A stretch of 64,000 nt of DNA from Trichoplusia ni (Eukaryota > Arthropoda > Insecta > Lepidoptera > Noctuidae). A program made the position numbers and the translations under genes. Below the pieces are notes generated by a model. It did no database searches and had not been told where the DNA came from. It was given only the letters and a program-made list of their open reading frames with translations. Each line of letters begins with the position of its first letter. Position 1 is the first letter of the stretch. This document shows, one piece after another, positions 62,801 to 64,000 of the stretch. The DNA is taken from contig NC_039479.1 of the NCBI RefSeq assembly GCF_003590095.1, forward strand, positions 6,386,001 through 6,450,000. The letters run 5' to 3'.

Positions 62801-63932
62801 ATTCCACTGCAGCTGTGAAGGAGCAACGCTAAGGAGAGAAAAGTACATTAACATTTGTTAACATGAGAGATCCGCGACTTTGGGGACAGGCCAAAATGAA
62901 TAAGTAAGAGAAATAAGGGCTGTCCTGATAACAACACTTTCCAGAATGTTGTCAGTAAACATTATAGACACAATAAAACAATGTTTAGGCAGGAAACAGG
63001 ACCACTCCAATGTGTTTTTAAGAAAAATCTTGCGTCAAGGGATTTAAGAATTAAATAATCTAACTAACATTATAAAAGCTAACACTCAGTAGTGGTTTTA
63101 GCAAATAACTAGAGGCAAGACAATTCAAGAGCAGTAACAACAATACATGAATTCTTGATTTAACAAAAAAATTAAATAAGGTTTCTATGAAATTAAAAAT
63201 CCTAAATCAGGTATGTAGTGTGACTATAATTCAACTTGAAATTACTTAGATTAGGTGATGGAATTTAAATTCTGGAGAACCAGAAGTGATTTAGAAAATA
63301 TAGCATTTTAATTATTTATTCGGTTAGGATAAAGGGTTATTATTAGGGCTATTTATTAACATTAATGTTTTTAAACATTTTGGTATTCTGTTTATCAACA
63401 AATCCACGCATGCACGACAGTGCCGGATTCATGAATGGCTGTAATAATTATTTTTGAAGGCATTTTACAACTTGCAGTACATTACTACGAGAATTTTAAA
63501 ATGAACTAGGCCCAAAAAAAATCGATAATACGCATTCAAATCATTAGTAGGGTTAGCATCAGTAGGTACTATCTATTTATATAATGATATTATGATATAT
63601 ATTCGCAAAATAGTGACAAGGCCTAAAGTGTACGTAATAGAGCCTGATAACTACATTATAGTTGTAAAACCACGTTAAAAACGTAGGTTGGGAGCACAGT
63701 TAATTTAAAAAATCCCGGTAACGACCAGAAGTTTTTGGAAAGGTCCAAATAATTTAATAGTCATACGCTTCACCCTTTTCCAAGTTAATTTGCTATTTAA
63801 TTTGAATAACTACGAAAATTAAAACTAAAAGAAAACGTACACAAAATTGTTTAGACAATATGGTTGTCACCTCTACAAATCAAATATTACTCACCATGAT
63901 ATCGCGTTACCGTAATCGTAATATCTACTCAT
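56684..63932 (-). CDS. Su(var)2-10: PIAS-family SUMO E3 ligase, whole gene model (13 exons joined)
   Basis: PIAS proteins are nuclear SUMO E3 ligases that bring SUMO-loaded Ubc9 to chromatin and transcription-factor substrates. Thirteen exons join with all phases matching into 2013 nt (670 codons plus stop): 63932-63895, 61990-61828, 61600-61458, 61180-61003, 60797-60696, 60384-60144, 59890-59656, 59360-59200, 58768-58565, 58221-58030, 57823-57730, 57024-56902, 56822-56684. In order they encode a Gly/Pro/Ser-rich N-terminus, a PINIT domain (about 110-260), an SP-RING (about 305-365, zinc ligands C328, H330, C351, C354), a SIM (VLVDLTSDSDDE, about 446), a second SIM-like VISLD (about 510) and a C-terminus ending PPKKRRAF. 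The family's N-terminal SAP domain is not encoded by any exon seen here, so an upstream exon beyond the window is likely in other isoforms. Introns over 300 bp (57025-57729, 58222-58564, 58769-59199, 60385-60695) hold only the alternative exons and repeat listed separately. Family assignment is near certain; the terminal exons are less so. Confidence 0.9.
56902..57024 (-). CDS. Su(var)2-10: PIAS exon 12, Arg-rich C-terminal segment
   Basis: Acceptor TTGTCTTTTTAG; enters in phase 2. It encodes NRNEVNSTNSEDGSRDSG, then RPRRRARTRKPGQ and a Ser/Thr-rich end. The basic run could be a nuclear localisation signal. The donor I chose (ACTTC|GTGTGT) is moderate but phase-compatible with the next exon; without splicing the frame runs on for 22 codons to a TAG. 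Confidence 0.6.
57730..57823 (-). CDS. Su(var)2-10: PIAS exon 11, acidic C-terminal segment
   Basis: A 94-nt exon between acceptor ATCTATAG and strong donor AGAAA|GTGAGT, encoding SSTTAEREDAEAAPAHWAPY then ADSERDENYRK. It enters in phase 1 and leaves in phase 2, consistent with its neighbours. The function of this segment is unknown. Confidence 0.7.
58030..58221 (-). CDS. Su(var)2-10: PIAS exon 10, GC-rich exon with second SIM-like motif
   Basis: Acceptor TTTGTGTGCGCAG and donor CTGCCAG|GTCACT, entering and leaving in phase 1. The peptide begins AAEAVSSSGYRSPGALGGGG, then AVISLDSPSPPAPG and a Pro/Arg-rich end. VISLDSP resembles a SIM with proline-directed phosphosites. Very high G+C in third positions supports this frame. 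If the weak donor is not used the reading continues with GHYAAWNQTGILQF and stops, another possible ending. Confidence 0.75.
58565..58768 (-). CDS. Su(var)2-10: PIAS exon 9, first SUMO-interacting motif
   Basis: Acceptor TGCGTTACAG. The exon encodes EVIPVEGGGAKRAA, an Ala/Arg-rich stretch, VLVDLTSDSDDE and ends in a Ser run. A hydrophobic core followed by acidic and phosphorylatable Ser residues is the standard PIAS SIM. The proposed donor is CCAGCG|GTGACT; if it is not used the frame reads two more residues and stops (TAA at 58559-58557), giving a short isoform that ends right after the SIM. Confidence 0.88.
58811..58925 (-). repeat. Lepidopteran interspersed repeat fragment in a PIAS intron
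   Basis: The stretch reads TGTCCCACTACTAGGCACAG then GCCT, followed by a GGTTTGAGTATTGACCACC block and ACGCCGAGAGTTGGT. This is a diverged copy of a sequence I recognise as common in moth and butterfly genomes (consensus near TGTCCCACTGCTGGGCA...CCACCACGCTG...GGTTGG). Relative to the fragment at 33.6 kb it lies inverted. No coding capacity remains. Confidence 0.7.
59200..59360 (-). CDS. Su(var)2-10: PIAS exon 8, SP-RING C-terminal flank
   Basis: Acceptor TCCCTCCCAG, donor CTCG|GTTAGT. It encodes YFQEVLTSPRLSNDCNEIQL followed by HADGNWSAHAP, a short Gln run and VTLISDDL. The 'NDCNEIQxxxDGxW' block is the conserved extension after the SP-RING that packs against SUMO in PIAS/Siz proteins. Confidence 0.93.
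59656..59890 (-). CDS. Su(var)2-10: PIAS exon 7, SP-RING (MIZ zinc finger)
   Basis: Acceptor TTATAAACAG and donor GACGG|GTGAGT. It encodes IKEKLSEDYDSEIATTSLRV, the MCPLGKMRM entry, CPHLQCFDASL and KPTWLCPVCDRPAPYDSLVV. The zinc ligands expected of an SP-RING (Cys-x-His then Cys-x2-Cys) are present at model residues 328, 330, 351 and 354. This is the catalytic module that binds the Ubc9-SUMO conjugate, and it looks intact. Confidence 0.97.
60144..60384 (-). CDS. Su(var)2-10: PIAS exon 6, PINIT domain end and linker to SP-RING
   Basis: Acceptor ACTCTCTAG, donor TCACTTA|GTAAGT. The exon begins NPIPTNKPTPEPKRPPRPVN, continues SSLVKLSPTVANTIHVTWGA and then the segment VFMVRKLTSAELLQRLKNKG, ending NPDYTRSL. 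PKRPxRPxNI and the LLQRLxxKGxxNPD helix are family hallmarks, the latter preceding the SP-RING. Confidence 0.95.
60696..60797 (-). CDS. Su(var)2-10: PIAS exon 5, PINIT domain centre
   Basis: A 102-nt phase-0 exon between acceptor TGTCCACAG and donor CTACCA|GTAAGT. It encodes AQLRFCLLETSCEQEDHFPP followed by a basic, Asn-rich stretch ending NKMCPLP. The RFCLxETSCxQEDxFPP block is a PIAS signature. Confidence 0.95.
61003..61180 (-). CDS. Su(var)2-10: PIAS exon 4, PINIT domain first half
   Basis: Acceptor TCTCCCACAG and donor ATACAG|GTTAGA. The exon encodes LPFYDVLAELMKPST at its start, then a segment with FHLTPQQATEIASGKD and ends LDYVIQ. These match the PINIT domain, which helps place substrate on the SUMO-charged E2 and supports nuclear retention. 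Enters in phase 2 and leaves in phase 0. Confidence 0.95.
61458..61600 (-). CDS. Su(var)2-10: PIAS exon 3, linker leading into PINIT
   Basis: Acceptor TAACCCACAG and donor AAGAA|GTGAGT bound 143 nt. The peptide begins ARQNPMYPTSMYHGYG, passes a Ser/Pro/Thr-rich stretch and ends PVHPDVKFKK. The HPDV(K/R)xKxLPFY sequence, completed in the next exon, is the conserved entry to the PINIT domain in animal PIAS proteins. Confidence 0.9.
61828..61990 (-). CDS. Su(var)2-10: PIAS exon 2, Gly/Pro-rich linker
   Basis: Acceptor GGTTTTGTAG precedes the exon and donor CACG|GTAATC follows it. The first base completes a codon; the peptide runs NNQALPSGGMGPGSG onward, then an Ala/Pro/Ser/Tyr-rich stretch ending QAMPVT. 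This is the disordered segment between the N-terminus and the PINIT domain in PIAS proteins. Length varies widely in the family, so there is no fold to verify; phase continuity with the next exon is the main support. Confidence 0.8.
61991..63894 (-). other. First visible intron of the PIAS gene
   Basis: AT-rich sequence between the candidate exon A donor and the exon 2 acceptor. Apart from the alternative exon at 62308-62450 I see no coding sequence. I looked specifically for a SAP-type helix-extended-helix reading on the minus strand and found none. Confidence 0.6.
62308..62450 (-). CDS. Su(var)2-10: PIAS candidate alternative first exon B with GC-AG donor
   Basis: A GC-richer island inside the first PIAS intron contains an ATG at 62450 and 47 codons beginning MVKTRSAARVG and ending AYNQT, Arg/Ser/Ala-rich with several basic residues. 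It ends at CTAG|GCAAGT, which is the consensus of the rare GC-AG donor class. The exon is 143 nt and ends in phase 2, so it joins the 61990 acceptor in frame (Arg at the junction) and would give a 705-residue protein. If unspliced, the frame stops nine codons later. The product resembles nothing I recognise; splicing and phase are the support. Confidence 0.45.
63895..63932 (-). CDS. Su(var)2-10: PIAS candidate first coding exon A (MSRYYDYGNAIS)
   Basis: An ATG at 63932 opens 12 codons reading MSRYYDYGNAIS and runs into a strong donor, ATCATG|GTGAGT. An in-frame TAA lies a few codons upstream. The exon ends with two bases of a codon, exactly the phase needed by the acceptor at 61990, giving a Trp at the junction. 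The Kozak context is poor and the 5' UTR or a preceding acceptor cannot be excluded. It could also be an internal exon joined to SAP-coding exons outside the window. Confidence 0.5.
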
Positions 63933-64000
63933 ATTAATTCTAACTTATAAAAGTTACACTGACATTTAATAACTTTTAAAAATTATTTACGTGTTTTTCA

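Noticed and set aside
1..64000. CRISPR arrays, prokaryotic operons, prophage or satellite arrays
   Set aside because: No regularly spaced repeats or contiguous long genes exist; intron-split genes and repeat types show a eukaryotic, insect origin.

Overview
The window looks like a piece of a lepidopteran (moth or butterfly) nuclear genome. It is AT-rich, its genes are split by GT-AG introns, and it carries fragments that resemble lepidopteran interspersed repeats, including a GAGGCCTATGTCCAGCAGTGG tail near 33.6 kb and a related, inverted copy near 58.8 kb. There is no operon structure, CRISPR array or convincing tRNA/rRNA. Two genes can be recognised, both on the minus strand.

Right end, 55.7-63.9 kb: most of a PIAS-family SUMO E3 ligase gene (Drosophila Su(var)2-10). 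I could join thirteen exons with matching phases, giving a 670-codon model with a PINIT domain, an SP-RING, two SUMO-interacting motifs and a basic C-terminus. No SAP domain is visible. Two possible first exons splice in the same phase to the same acceptor, one through a GC-AG donor. The C-terminal end has several possible alternative endings.

Centre, 21.6-22.5 kb: one long GC-rich coding exon of the scribbler/brakeless (ZNF608/ZNF609) transcriptional co-regulator. The remaining coding exons lie outside the window, at the left. A perfect splice donor next to GC-rich DNA near 52.65 kb on the same strand is a candidate non-coding first exon. If so, almost everything from 1 to 52.6 kb is scribbler intron, and 53.3-55.7 kb is a short intergenic space between its promoter and the 3' end of the PIAS gene.

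The rest (about 85 percent of the window) has no supported coding sequence. It does hold structure. The strongest signal is a dispersed bipartite 17-bp motif, GTACCAGG-N3-GCATAA, with 12 instances on both strands between 3.3 and 50 kb and none in the PIAS region. Others are a cluster of GCCAT (Pho/YY1-type) cores at 33.9 kb, a perfect 19-bp inverted repeat at 46.9 kb, a TATA promoter-like site at 15.05 kb on the plus strand, a duplicated 30-bp element at 6.7/7.0 kb, and several short CpG-rich patches. Together these suggest a large regulatory landscape around a developmental regulator.
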